Shown here in pieces: positions 46,274 through 58,585 of a stretch of DNA of 64,000 bases. The stretch spans positions 23,214 to 87,213 of the forward strand of contig JAJQAZ010000038.1 of NCBI GenBank assembly GCA_021203545.1, written 5' to 3'. The stretch is from Tannerellaceae bacterium. Its GTDB lineage: Bacteria > Bacteroidota > Bacteroidia > Bacteroidales > Tannerellaceae. A program made the translations under genes and the position numbers. Position 1 is the first letter of the stretch. The number at the start of each line of letters is the position of its first letter. The notes under the pieces are model-generated. The model was not told where the DNA came from, searched no databases, and worked only from the letters and a program-made list of their open reading frames with translations.

Positions 46274-48590
46274 ATGATGACAATTAAAAACTACCTAATC
46301 CTCCTGGGATTGCTACTGGCAATGCCTGTACAGATAAAAGCGGAAGCATGGAAAGCCGTCTGGATCAGTACGGATCATTGCCAGAGCGAACCCAACACAT
46401 GGCTGAATTACCGGAAAACGGTAGAATTACCGGATGCCCCACAAACGGCACCCGCACGCATTGCCGCAGACAGTAAATACTGGTTGTGGGTAAATGGTGA
46501 GTTAGCTATCTTTGAAGGTGGACTGAAACGGGGGCCCAACCCCGCGGATACATATTACGATGAAATAGATCTGGCTCCCTGGTTACAAAAAGGAAACAAC
46601 ACGATCGCAATCCTTGTGTGGTATTTCGGTAAACAAGGCTTTTCGCACAACAGCAGTGGAAAAGCCGGGCTTCTGTTCGAATGCCGTGCCGGAGGAGTAG
46701 AAATAATCAGCGACCGGAGTTGGAAATGTACAATAAATAACGCGTATAATACAGCCGCTCCCCCTTATCCCAACTACCGGCTTCCGGAGTCGAACATTTT
46801 ATACGATGCCCGGCTGGATATAGGTGAATGGTACTTACCGGCATACGACGACAGCAGAATGCCTCCGGCCTCCGAACTGGCATCCGCCGGATCCGCCCCC
46901 TGGAACAGGCTGGTAAAAAGACCCATCCCGCAATGGAATAATGAGGGTATCAAACCCTATGTTGAGCAGTACAGAAGCGGAGATACATTGGTATGCCAAT
47001 TACCATACAATGCACAGGTAACCCCCTGGTTCAGAATCAAAGCGCCGGCCGGAAAAAAGATTATCATGGGTACGGATAATTACTTCTATTACAATGGTTC
47101 GGTAGAGAATATCCGGGCCGAATATATCACCAAAGAGGGAGAACAAAGCTATGAAAGTTACGGCTGGATGAACGGACACAAAATGTACTATATCTTACCT
47201 GCCGGTGTAGAACTGCTGGAAGCGGGTTACCGCGAAACCGGATATGGGTGTACCTTCGCAGGCAGTTTCCACAGTTCGGACGATTTCCTGAACCGGCTAT
47301 GGACGAAATCGGCCCGCACCCTCTACGTAAATATGCGCGACACCTACATGGATTGTCCCGAACGTGAAAGAGCCCAATGGACAGGCGACGCCGTAATTCA
47401 ATCCGCAGAAGCTTTTTACGCATTATCGCCGGAGAGCCACTCCCTCACAAAAAAAATGGCTGCAGGAACTGGCCGGCTGGCAAAAAACCGACGGCACAAT
47501 TTTCGCACCCGTACCCGCGGGCAACTGGACAATAGAACTACCCGGGCAGGTACTTTCATCTGTAGGAGTGTATGGGCTATGGAATTACTATATGCACACC
47601 GGCGATAAAAACACACTGGCCCTGTTATACCCGGCAATAAAAAAATACATGTCGGTATGGCAAATCAATGACGATGGCACTGTAAACTTCCGGGAAACCG
47701 GATGGGTATGGGGAGACTGGGGTGACAACCGGGATATATTACTGATTCTGAATTCTTTCTATTATCTGGCCGCACAAAACATGTATCTAATGGCCTCGGA
47801 ATTAGGATACGAAGAGGACAAAGAAACTTACAATAGGATCCTGAACCGTTTCAAAGAGGGATTTAACAAACAGTTCTGGACGGGAACAGCCTACCGTGAC
47901 CCGGCCTACAAGGGTAAAACCGACGACCGTGTGCAGGCTCTTGCTGTTCTCGCGGGATTGGCTGATAAAAGTAAATATAAGTCTCTGCTGCGAATTTTCC
48001 AAACCGAAAAACATGCCAGTCCCTACATGGAAAAATATGTTTTCGAAGCTATGATGAAAATGGGATACGAAACCGAAGCCCTCAACCGGCACAAAGAACG
48101 CATGTCCGATATGGTGTATTATCCCGGTTTTACAACCCTTTTCGAACATTGGGAGATAGGCCGGCAGGGATTTGGCAGCGGATCTGTAAATCATGGGTGG
48201 ACAGGTGGCGGACTAATTATTGCCTCCGGGTACATAGCCGGTATTACGCCTCTCGCTCCCGGTTACCGGACAGCAGCCGTACTACCCCGCCCCGGACTTG
48301 TGGAAGAGGTTACAGCAGTAGTTCCGACCATACGGGGAGAGATAAAAAACAGTTTCCGGAACCATAAAAAACAATTTAATATGGAAACAACCATTTCCCC
48401 CGGAATAATAGAAGCCGTAATAGGTGTTCCGGCCGCGAAAGTCCGGGAAATTCATCTGAACGGAACTCCCATATGGAAAAACGGGAAATATATAGAAACC
48501 GCAAATGCCACCCTCTATACCGGTGGGGAAAATGAACATATCAAATTTCTGGTAGGAAATGGCACTTACCGCTTAGAGGCATTTTATTAA
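46274..48590 (+). pseudogene. GH78-like alpha-L-rhamnosidase, frameshift in an A8 run
   Basis: The N-terminal part has a signal peptide (residues 1-23), two galactose-binding-like beta domains and the catalytic-domain motif RDTYMDCPERERAQWTGDA. At an A8 run (47449-47456) the frame breaks after SHSLTKK. Removing one A restores WLQELAGWQKTDGTIFAPV, which runs into the downstream frame with TGWVWGDWGDN, TTLFEHW and VNHGWTGG, the usual end of a GH78 barrel, and gives 771 residues. GH78 enzymes remove terminal alpha-L-rhamnose by inversion. The unrepaired product stops at 47608, inside the catalytic barrel, and should be inactive. It is 41 bases after GH95. Confidence 0.85.
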
Positions 48591-48623
48591 TATACCAGGT
48601 TACTCCAACAAAATAGAAATAGC

Positions 48624-51407
48624 ATGAAAAAAAAGACTACTCCATATTATTTGATAGCACTGGCCGTACTGTTTTGTATGCAAAGCTGCAGTACCCCCAT
48701 AGAAATAACTGATACCAGATGTGAGAACCAACAGAATCCTTCCGGTATAGAAACCTCCTCGCCCCTTTTTTCATGGAAAATAGTCTCCCGTGAAAGAAAC
48801 ATATACCAAACCGCTTACCAGATAAAAGTGGCAGACAGCAAACAAAACCTGGCAGACGATAAAGAATTAATCTGGGATTCCGGAAAAATCATTTCCGGAG
48901 AATCCATTAATATACCCTGTGCGGATGTCTCACTGCAGGCGGCTACCCGGTACTACTGGAAAGTAAAAATCTGGGATAACCGGAATCATGAATCGGAATG
49001 GTCGGCCATTAACACGTTCCGTATGGGATTACTCACCCCACAGGACTGGCATCCCGCCCAATGGATCGCCCTGGAAGAAATAGATCCCAAAGACCGCATT
49101 GTAGCCGGATACCAGTTGGCCGGCAACACTGTAACGCCGCTCGAAAAAGAACCCCGAATGCCACAATTCAGAAAATCATTCACGGTGGATAAAAAAGTAA
49201 ATTCGGCAACCCTGTTTATTTCCGGGCTCGGACACTTTGAGTTAAGTATGAACGGAAGTAAAGTAGGAGAAAATTTCCTGGATGCCGGATGGACAAATTA
49301 TGATAAAACGGCATTATACGTCACATTCGATGTTACCGGTAAACTAAACAACGGCGAAAATGTAATAGGTGTACGTTTAGGAAATGGTTTTCTGCATATA
49401 CCGCGCGACTCCACACGTTACCGCAAACTCCTCACGACATTTGCCTACCCCAAAATGATCGGAAAACTAATCATAGAATATACGGACGGCACTAAAAAAG
49501 AAATTGTTAGCGATACCGGCTGGCGCGTTACCACCAGCCCTATCACCTTCTCGAGCATGTACGGAGGGGAAGATTATGACGCTATCCTCGAACAAAAAGG
49601 CTGGAACCGCCCCGGCTTTGACGATCGTAACTGGCAGCAGCCGGTAATCGTATCCAAACAGATACAACTGGCCCCGCAAATAGCTCCGCCTTTACGTGTG
49701 AAAGAACGTTTTGATGTACAGGAAATCATAGAAACACAACCGGGAATTTATATTTACGATTTCGGCCAAAATGCATCAGGCATTATATCGCTGAAAGCCA
49801 CAGGCCCCAAAGGAAGCCGCATAACCATGCGCCCCGGAGAATATCTTACCCACGACGGTTTTTCAAACCAGAACAATAGTGGCTATCCTTTCTGGTATGC
49901 TTATACACTGGCCGGAGAAGAGACCGAAAGCTGGCAACCCGCATTTACCTATTACGGATGCCGGTATGTACAGGTAGAAGGAGCCGTACCTGCCGGATAC
50001 CCCAACCCGTATAAACAACCTGTTATAGAAGAATTACAACTACTGCATACCAGCAACAATTCGGAAGCAGTAGGCACATTCAGTTGTTCGAATACTTTAT
50101 TCAACGACATTTACTCACTGATAGACTGGTCTGTCCGGAGCAACCTGGCCAGTGTACTGACCGATTGTCCGCACAGGGAAAAACTCGGTTGGCTGGAAGT
50201 AACTCACCTGATGAGTAGTTCAATCGCTTACTGTTATGACATTAAACAAATGTACACCCAAATGATCGGGAATATGAAAAACTCCCAATTGCCAAACGGA
50301 CTGATACCTTCTACCTCGCCGGAATACGCAGCTTTTCCGGGAGATTTCCAGGATTCTCCGGAATGGGGCAGCGCAGGGGTTATACTCCCGTGGTTCCTCT
50401 ACGAATGGTATGGCGATGTATCTGTACTCGCTGATAGCTATGAACTGATGAAAAAATACACCGGTTACCTTACTTCCCGTACACAGGATCATATCCTTTA
50501 TCATGGTTTAGGCGATTGGTACGACCTGGGGCCACATCATCCCGGCTACAGCCAGCTAACATCACGGGGACTCACCCCCACCGCGATCTATTATCAGGAT
50601 CTGCACATAATGGCTCAGACAGCCCAACTGTTAGGGTACCACGAAGATGCTATTTATTACAGGGAGTTAGCAGAAAAAGTTAAACAAGCGTTCAACAGTA
50701 AATTCTTTAATAAAGAAAAAGGATATTATGATACCGGCAGCCAGACAGCCAATGCAATGCCTCTCTATTTAGGTTTGGCGGAAAACACCTATAAAGAAAG
50801 TATTTTATAACAGATCATTCAGGATGTACGCCTGCAGGGCAATAGCATTACTGCCGGAGATATAGGACTCAATTATTTACTCCGGGTGCTCGAATCCGAA
50901 AATGCTTCGGAAGTGATCTTCGATATGAATAACCAGACAGAAAAACCCGGCTATGGCTACCAGTTAAAACAGGGAGCCACCTCACTGACAGAATCGTGGA
51001 ATGCGTTACAAACAGCTTCGCACAACCATTGCATGCTGGGTCATCTGATGGATTGGTTTTACAGTAGGCTGGGAGGTATCAAACCGGACAAAGAAGTAAC
51101 GGCTTTCCGCCGTTTCATCCTCCGTCCACAACCCGTTGGCGACATCACATGGGCAAACGTAAGCTTCAATTCTCCCTACGGACTCATAGAAAGTAACTGG
51201 AAAATAGAAAATAACCGGTTCGAATATACAGTCAGTATTCCCGTAAACACAACCGCACAAATCCATTTCCCACACAACGGGGAAATTACCGAAAAAGGCA
51301 AACCAATCACCCGGTTACCCGGAGTGCGGCTCCTAAGTAAAACGTCCACCCAATCGGTTTACGAAGTTCCTTCCGGCAACTATCATTTTACAGCTGATCT
51401 GAAATAA
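48624..51407 (+). pseudogene. GH78 alpha-L-rhamnosidase lipoprotein with in-frame TAA
   Basis: The frame encodes a lipoprotein signal (LFCMQSCSTP), an N-terminal Fn3-like domain (TRYYWKVKIWD), the rhamnosidase N domain (FISGLGHFELSMNGSKVG), and the (alpha/alpha)6 barrel with LTDCPHREKLGWLE and GDWYDLGP. A TAA at 50808-50810 follows ENTYKESIL; the same frame continues QIIQDVRLQGNSITAG, then GATSLTESWNALQ, SHNHCMLGHLMDWFY and a C-terminal beta domain. Read through it has 927 codons, typical of the family. The truncated form lacks the last quarter, including the conserved Glu-Trp and His-rich barrel motifs, so activity is doubtful. Confidence 0.87.
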
Positions 51408-51417
51408 TTAACAACCT

Positions 51418-53558
51418 ATGAAACATTCAAGTATATTTTACCTTCTGGTCATTACAACGCTTGTAAGTTGTACCAATAACAAACCCATTCAATGGACAAA
51501 CGAAACACCGGGTATCTGGAAAATTACTGCCGGCACACCGGAGAAAGTAAATCTGCTAAGCGAACTCAACATTCTTCCCCGGTATGATATACTCAACCAA
51601 ATGGAAGAAACCCCGCTCCCATTTTCACCGGACGAGATCGTGATTGAACAACAGGACGGAAAAACCTACCTCCGTTTTCCACTCAGCGAAGAAGAGAAAA
51701 TATACGGTCTCGGACTGCATTTCAAAACGGTAGAACAACGCGGTCGTGTACTGGAACTGCACATGGATCATTACGGAGGCCGGGATAACGGGCGCACGCA
51801 TGCACCGGTTCCCTTTTTCGTATCCGACCGTGGCTACGGAGCACTGATTAACTCGGCACGCTACATCCGGGCATGGGTAGGCACAGGCATCCGGAAAGAC
51901 AGCCAGCATCCGCCCGTAGCACGCGACCGGAACACAGACCCGGCCTGGGAGGCGCAGCCTTATTCCGATAACCTGGAATTCCTGATACCGGCAGAAGGGG
52001 TAGAAATCATACTTTTCACGGGTAAAAATATGCAGGAAGTGGTACAACGCTATAACCTGTATAACGGAGGTGGTTGTCTACCTCCCCGGTGGGGACTGGG
52101 TTTCTGGCACCGGGTACCTACACTGTTCACTGACAAAGAGGTAGAAGAAGAGGTAGCCCGGTTTGAAGAACACGGTTTTCCGTTAAGTGTCGTCGGGCTG
52201 GAACCCGGCTGGCAGACTGCCTCCTATCCCTGTACCTACGAGTGGGATCCACACCGCTTTCCCGACCCGGCGGAATTTGTTGCCGGAATGAAAGCCCAAC
52301 AAATACGTACCAATCTATGGATGAACCCCTACATATCGCCGGCAGGCGAACTGTATAATAAAATAGAGCCTTACACCGGAAGCCATACGGTATGGTGCGG
52401 AATTGTTCCGGACTATACCCTGCCGGCAGCCCAACAGATCCTGACAGAACATTTCGAAAAACACCAACTCAACATTGGGGTGAGTGGATATAAAATGGAC
52501 GAAAACGACGGTTACGACTCATGGCTATGGCCCGATGTGGCTACGTTCCCTTCCGGTATAAGTGCGGAACAGATGCGGCAGATATACGGTTCTGTGATGC
52601 AGGATGTAACAACCCGTATGTACAAAGAGAAGAATGAAAGAACTTTTGGCCTGGTACGCGCGGCCAACGCCGGCACCTCTTCCTTTCCCTACGTACTTTA
52701 CAACGATTACTACAATCACCGTGATTTCATCACCGCTTTGGTTAATAGTTCTTTCATAGGCGTATTATGGACTCCCGAAGTAAGAGCCTCGGCTACCGGC
52801 GAAGAATGGTTGCGGCGTATGCAAACAGTATGCTTCTCGCCCGTAGCCATGTTAAACGCATGGGCAGACGGCACCAAACCGTGGTCGTTTCCCGAAGTAA
52901 CCAACGAAGTAAACGAAATTGCCCTGTTACGGATGCAACTGATACCCTATCTCTATACAGCCTTTGCCGATTATGCCTTCAAAGGCATTCCTCCCATGCG
53001 TGCCATGAATCTGGAAGAAGGATTTACAGCCGCCACCCGGTTGAACCGGATAGAATTCGACGCAACAGACAATCCCTATGCACTGGCTGTTAAAGAAGAG
53101 GTAAAAGACCAATTTATGTTTGGCGAATCCATACTGGTAGCTCCCCTCTTTGCCGGGCAAAAAGAACGGAAAGTAATTCTTCCGCAAGGCAAATGGTATA
53201 ACTTCTACACAGGCGAACTGGCTGGAGAAGGAGAAGTCATTACAGCCCACCCGGAACAAAACCGGATACCGGTATATGTAAAAGACGGAGGCATCGTACC
53301 CCTCTATCCCCCCCCGTTACCCGGCTGGATAACACTCCCCTCCCTCTGGAAATCCGCCATTACGGAGAGAAACCCGGTACCTATATGCTCTACGACGATG
53401 ATGGAGAAACATACAATTATTTGCAGGGAGAATACTCCCGCATAGAAATAAAAATAACTCCGGATACAAACAATCAAAAACAGGGATCCGTAAAATTAAC
53501 AGAAGGTCAAAAAACTTGGTCATTCAGCGACTACACATTCCGCTACATGACTGAATAA
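51418..53558 (+). pseudogene. GH31 family alpha-glycosidase lipoprotein, frameshift in a C8 run
   Basis: The protein has a lipoprotein signal (LVITTLVSCTNN), a GH31 N-terminal sandwich (EKIYGLGLHFKTVEQRG) and the barrel with LGFWHRVPTLF, LEPGWQTASYP and the nucleophile D361 in GYKMDEND. At a C8 run (53308-53315) the frame changes to an unrelated tail ending at 53445. One more C restores TRLDNTPLPLEIRHYGEKPG and TYMLYDDDGETYNY to a stop at 53558 (713 residues). The loss affects only the C-terminal beta domain, so partial function is conceivable. Specificity may be alpha-xylosidase or alpha-galactosidase-like; sequence alone does not settle it. Confidence 0.85.
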
Positions 53559-53570
53559 TCCGGTTAGCCT

Positions 53571-55157
53571 ATGCGTACACTATTTATTTTAATCCATTTT
53601 TTATTCATATACAGTATCCTTCCGGCACAGGAAGTGATATGGGGCACATGGGAGAGTTGGGGAGATATGGGCGACGGAACATACCGCAATCCGGTACTCC
53701 CGGCCGACTTCAGTGACATAGATTGTATACGTGTGGGAGAAGATTATTATGCTATTTCATCCACATTCCAATACTCGCCGGGGATGATCATTCTCCATTC
53801 AAAGGATTTGGTAAACTGGCGAATAGCCGGACATGCGGTTCCCGATATCACCCAAATCTCACCCGCCCTCGGCTGGCAACAAATGGACCGGTATGGACGG
53901 GGTATCTGGGCAGGAGCTATTCACTATCACAACAACCGCTTTTACATTTACTTCGGCACCCCGGACGAGGGTCTTTTTATGACATCCGCTCCGGTTATAG
54001 AAGGACCGTGGGAACCTTTACACTGTATGAAACAGGAAAAAGGGTGGGATGATTGTTGTGCCTTCTTTAATGATAACGGACAGAATTATTATATCGCTAC
54101 TCATTTCACAGACAACTATAAAACCTACCTGTATGAACTATCAGCAGACGGAAAAAACATTTGTGAAGAGAGTAAAATACTGATCAACGAAGGAATGGGC
54201 AGAGAAGCCAGTAAACTATATAAAATAAATGACTTCTACTATCACTTTTATAGTGAACATATACCTGGTACCGGTCGCTACATAATGATGCAACGTTCCA
54301 AAAACATAACAGGCCCTTACACAGAAAAAAGACAACTAAGTTATGCACAGCCGGAAGTAAATGAACCTAACCAGGGAGGATTGGTAGAAGTACCCGGTTC
54401 CGGGTGGTTCTTCCTCACTCATCACGGAACCGGCGATTGGGGCGGTAGAGAAACCAGCCTGCTGCCTGTAACCTGGATAGACGGCTGGCCAGTGATCGGC
54501 CGGCCGGATGAAAAAGGAACCGGCACAATGATATGGCAACACACCACACCCCTGCAGCACGAAACGGCAGGTGGTTACTCTATCCAAAGATCCGACAACT
54601 TCACAACTTCCGGACTCTCCCCGCAGTGGGAATGGAATTACGCGCCCCGGGAGGAGAAATGGAGCCTGACCGAAAATCCCGGTAACCTAAGACTAAAAGC
54701 ATTTGTTCCCCTGGAACAGGATAATCTGCTGAAAGCAGGCAATACCCTCTCGCAACGCAGTTTTAGAACCAAACACAACGAAGCTGTGATACGGATGGAT
54801 ATTACCGGAATGCAAAACGGACAAAAAGCCGGCCTGTGTCATTACTCAAAAAATTACGCGATGCTCGGCATAGTATGCGAACAGCAAAAAAGGTACATAG
54901 AATATAAATCCGGAACACAAATAATCCGGGGATCCGGAATCACCGGAAATAAAATTTACATCAGATCCGTGTGGGGCCTTAACGGAGAATCCTGTTTTTC
55001 CTATAGCGAAGACGGAATCACTTATACCTCTTTCGGACCCTCCTACCAATTACAATGGGGTTATTACAGGGGAGACAGGATCGGCATATACAACTACAAC
55101 AATCTCTGTGAAGAAGGATATGTGGATATAGAAGAATTTTGCTATCACATAGAATAA
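53571..55157 (+). CDS. GH43 family beta-xylosidase/alpha-L-arabinofuranosidase-like enzyme
   Basis: The 528-residue protein has a signal peptide (ending LPAQ). Its five-bladed GH43 propeller starts YRNPVLPADFSDIDCIRVG (general base Asp in PADFSD), with YAISSTFQYSPGMIILHS, GIWAGAIHYHNNRFYIYF and GREASKLYKINDFYYHFYSEH (likely acid Glu). The C-terminal domain of about 200 residues is a beta-sandwich (LRLKAFVPLEQDNLLKAGNTLSQR) of the kind attached to GH43 xylosidases of subfamilies 11-12. It is the last gene of the GH29 operon, 12 bases after GH31, and its frame is intact. Confidence 0.9.
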   Translation: MRTLFILIHFLFIYSILPAQEVIWGTWESWGDMGDGTYRNPVLPADFSDIDCIRVGEDYYAISSTFQYSPGMIILHSKDLVNWRIAGHAVPDITQISPALGWQQMDRYGRGIWAGAIHYHNNRFYIYFGTPDEGLFMTSAPVIEGPWEPLHCMKQEKGWDDCCAFFNDNGQNYYIATHFTDNYKTYLYELSADGKNICEESKILINEGMGREASKLYKINDFYYHFYSEHIPGTGRYIMMQRSKNITGPYTEKRQLSYAQPEVNEPNQGGLVEVPGSGWFFLTHHGTGDWGGRETSLLPVTWIDGWPVIGRPDEKGTGTMIWQHTTPLQHETAGGYSIQRSDNFTTSGLSPQWEWNYAPREEKWSLTENPGNLRLKAFVPLEQDNLLKAGNTLSQRSFRTKHNEAVIRMDITGMQNGQKAGLCHYSKNYAMLGIVCEQQKRYIEYKSGTQIIRGSGITGNKIYIRSVWGLNGESCFSYSEDGITYTSFGPSYQLQWGYYRGDRIGIYNYNNLCEEGYVDIEEFCYHIE

Positions 55158-55162
55158 ATACC

Positions 55163-55193
55163 ATATCGATATTGTATCATCAAATATCGATAT
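55163..55193. promoter_or_regulatory. Two ATATCGATAT boxes 21 bp apart upstream of the third SusC
   Basis: ATATCGATAT begins at 55163 and again at 55184, 21 bases apart, matching the arrangement at 33346-33378. A TATCTTTTG resembling a -7 box lies at 55331-55339, about 165 bases from the first TCGAT, nearly the same distance as at the second SusC operon. The rest of the 356-base gap to SusC holds nothing else I can name. Confidence 0.45.
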
Positions 55194-55513
55194 AATACAA
55201 TATTTTGTATAAAACAGCACATGGATAGCGAAATAGTGTCAATTATTGAACTTTATAAATCAAAAATTGAAATCGTTAGTCCTGTTTTTTATTGATATTT
55301 GTAATAGTTGATCCCTGATATACAAAGTGATATCTTTTGGAGAAACACTATTTACAGTAATAAATTTGTTAAATCCTTAAAATTGCCCGCCTATGAATTA
55401 AACACCTCTAATCCTTACAACAAAAAACCGGAGTGCTACCAACACGTCCGGCTTTCAGTCAAAAATTGACTCACATTAATTTCTTAATGTTTAACTTTAG
55501 TAATAGCAAATAT

Positions 55514-58500
55514 ATGAAAAATAAATTTAGCAGAGGAATAAAATCAATATCCCTCTGTATATACCTGGCTGTTTTTGCATTTGTTAGCCCTGTCATCACT
55601 TTTGCTCAACAAAACAAATTAATCACAGGTAGAATAACAGATGAATATGACGAACCGGTAATCGGTGCCAATATTGTTGAAAAAGGTTCACAAAACGGAG
55701 TAATAAGTGATATGAACGGAAATTTCTCATTGCATATCGCCCCCAACTCCACCCTCATCATTACCTATATCGGTTACAAAACCCAGGAAGTGAAAACCGG
55801 AAATAAAGAGTTCTTTGAAATTATATTATCCGAAGAGTTCAATACACTGGATGAAGTCGTAGCTATTGGCTATGGAGTAAAGAAAAAAGCAAACCTAACA
55901 GGATCTACCACCACGATTAACGCGGCTGAACTGACCCTGCGCACAACCCCTAATGTAGAAAATATACTACAGGGAAAAATACCCGGACTTCAAATCGTAC
56001 AATCTTCCAGAGCACCGGGCGACGATAATGCTATGACCCGCATACGAGGTACAGGAACCTTTAGCTCTGCCGGCAATGATCCCCTCATTTTAGTAGATGG
56101 AGTACAGGGTAGCTTAAGCAACCTGAATCCCGAAGACATCGAGACTATTTCCGTACTGAAAGACGCGGCATCGGCAGCGATCTATGGCTCACGCGCGGCC
56201 AATGGAGTGATTCTGGTTACAACCAAACAGGGAGGAACAGGATTTAATATTGAATATAAAGGAAGCATACAGGTACAACAACCCACCAGAATGCCGGACC
56301 TGGTGACAAATTCTGCTGATTTTATGGAAAGCTGGAACTTTGCACGAAAAAGAAACGGCGAGCCGGGCTTCTTTACAGCCGAAGAGATAGACCTGTTCCG
56401 GAACTCAACAGACAGAATTAAATATCCCAATTTTAACTGGATGGATCACATGATACAAAATGGATTATCGCACACCCACCATTTATCCATCAATGGCGGA
56501 ACCGAAAAAACAAAATACAATGTTTCGTTCGGTTATCTGGATCAGGAAGGTATTGTTAAACAAAACAACGGCCTCAACTACCAGCGTGGAAATGTTATGT
56601 TGAATTTAACAACCAAACTAAACCATATATTCACGTTGGGCACCAATGTGAATATGAAATACCAGAACCGGAACCAACCTGTTTCCGGAGCAGAAGAAAT
56701 GATTTTGCTTATCTATAGTGCCGGCCCTAACTATATGCCTAAACTACCGGATGGAAGCAACAGATGGACCTGGCGGTATAGTGCCGGCCCGTGGCATAAT
56801 CGTAACCCGGAAGCCGTATTTGACTACGGGAACAGAAATAAAAAGAAATATTCGGTTGCCGCACAGGCTTACATGGATGTAAACATCCTAAAAGACCTGG
56901 TATGGACCACCAAAGTAGCTGTAAATTACGATGACCAGTTTGATAAAAATGCGGAACATGGCGTACCTCTCTATTTTTATAACGACTACACACTGGCAGG
57001 AGCGGAAACACCGTATGAAATAGGTGTCAGAAACCGTATGGAAAAAATATATTAGTTACCGTTTTCTCCACTGTCAATTATACTAAAAGCTTTACAGGAG
57101 GCCATAATATAAATGTCATGGGCGGATACAGCCAGGAAAAAAATTCATTCAGATATCTGGATGGTAAAAAAATCAGTTTCCCCTCGGATGCCTTTACCGA
57201 GTTAAAGCCCGGCTCCTCCGAAGGACAATCCGTAACAGGTAACCTGGAAGAATGGGCCATGCGCTCCTGGTTCGGACGGATTAATTATGATTATCATGGT
57301 AAATACCTACTGGAAGCCAATCTGCGGTACGACGGAACCTCCCGTATTTATAAAGATAACCGGTTGGGAGCCTTTCCCTCCTTTTCCGGCGGTTGGCGTA
57401 TTTCGCAGGAAAATTTCATGAAAGACTACAACTGGTTGGATAACCTCAAACTACGTGCCTCATGGGGCAAACTGGGGAACCAGAATATCGGGCTCTATCC
57501 TTATCAGGATGTATACGATACCAGCTACAACTACTCGTACGACAACTCGGTTGAGCAGGGAGTAGCCCTGACCCGTCTGACAGATAAAAATCTAAAATGG
57601 GAAACAACAAAAGTAATAGATATCGGTGTAGATGCCAGTTTTAAAAGAGGGTTATTCTCGGTAGCATTCGATTGGTATAATAAAACCACAGACGATATAC
57701 TATACCAGATTGAAATCCCGGCCAGTATCGGGCTCGCACCCCCTACCACCAATTATGCTAAAATGAGAAACAAAGGATTTGAAATAGAACTGGGACATCT
57801 GTATAAGATCAAAGAGTTTACCTACAGTGTTAATTTCAATTTATCAAGAAACAGAAACGAAGTTCTCCGTATCAGTTCCCCTACCTATGGAACAACAACC
57901 ATTCAGGAAGGACTTCCGTGGAAATCCTATTACCTGGTGGAATGGACCGGAATTTTCCAATCGGAAGAAGAGATCAATAACGCTCCCAGACATCCCTATG
58001 GGCCGCAACCCGGTGACCTGAAGTTTAAAGACCAGAACAACGATAATGTGATCGACGAAAAAGACTGTGTAGTAGTAGACGGTGCCCATCCTAAATTCTA
58101 TTATGGAGGATCCGTTAACCTGCAATGGAAAAACTTCGACCTGAATGCCTTCTTCCAGGGGGTACAGGGACAAAAATTCTTCGTAAACGAATATGGTGCA
58201 GATCCTTTTATACAAGGCATCGCTCCCACCAAAGATTTCTGGAAGAATTCATGGACACCGGAAAACCAAAGCAATACCTATCCGGCCATGTATGCGCATG
58301 GATATGGTCCGGTTACAGGAACACCATCGACCTATCATTTGCAGAATGCATCCTACTGCCGGCTGAAAAACCTGACTATCGGTTATACTGTGCCGCGGGC
58401 ATTGTGCAGTAAAATAGGAATGAAAAACATACGGGTCTATTTCTCGGGCGATAACCTGGCTACCATTACAAAATATCCGTATGCCGATCCTGAAAGAACC

Positions 58501-58569
58501 GGCAGTGGGATGTTTGTATCCTATCCCCAGCTACGATCATTTACTTTTGGTTTAAATGTACAATACTAA
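55514..58569 (+). pseudogene. SusC/RagA TonB-dependent transporter, frameshift in an A6 run
   Basis: The start is the ATG at 55514 (MKNKFSRGIK), with a signal peptide ending TFAQ. LITGRITDEYDEPVIGANI is the carboxypeptidase-D-like domain; plug motifs are LVDGVQGSLSNLNPEDIETI and YGSRAANGVILVTTKQGG. At an A6 run (57042-57047) the frame ends after NRMEKIY. One more A gives NRMEKNILVTVFSTVNYTKS and joins GHNINVMGGYSQEKNSF through to the C-terminal SFTFGLNVQY, 1018 residues. The truncated product would have only about half the barrel. susD follows after 16 bases. Confidence 0.88.
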
Positions 58570-58585
58570 TTAAACAGGAGAAATC

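Noticed and set aside
47449..47456. Programmed ribosomal frameshift in the A8 run of the GH78 gene
   Set aside because: There is no slippery-site context with a downstream structure, and similar single-base indels occur in six other positions in the locus, so a general cause is likelier.
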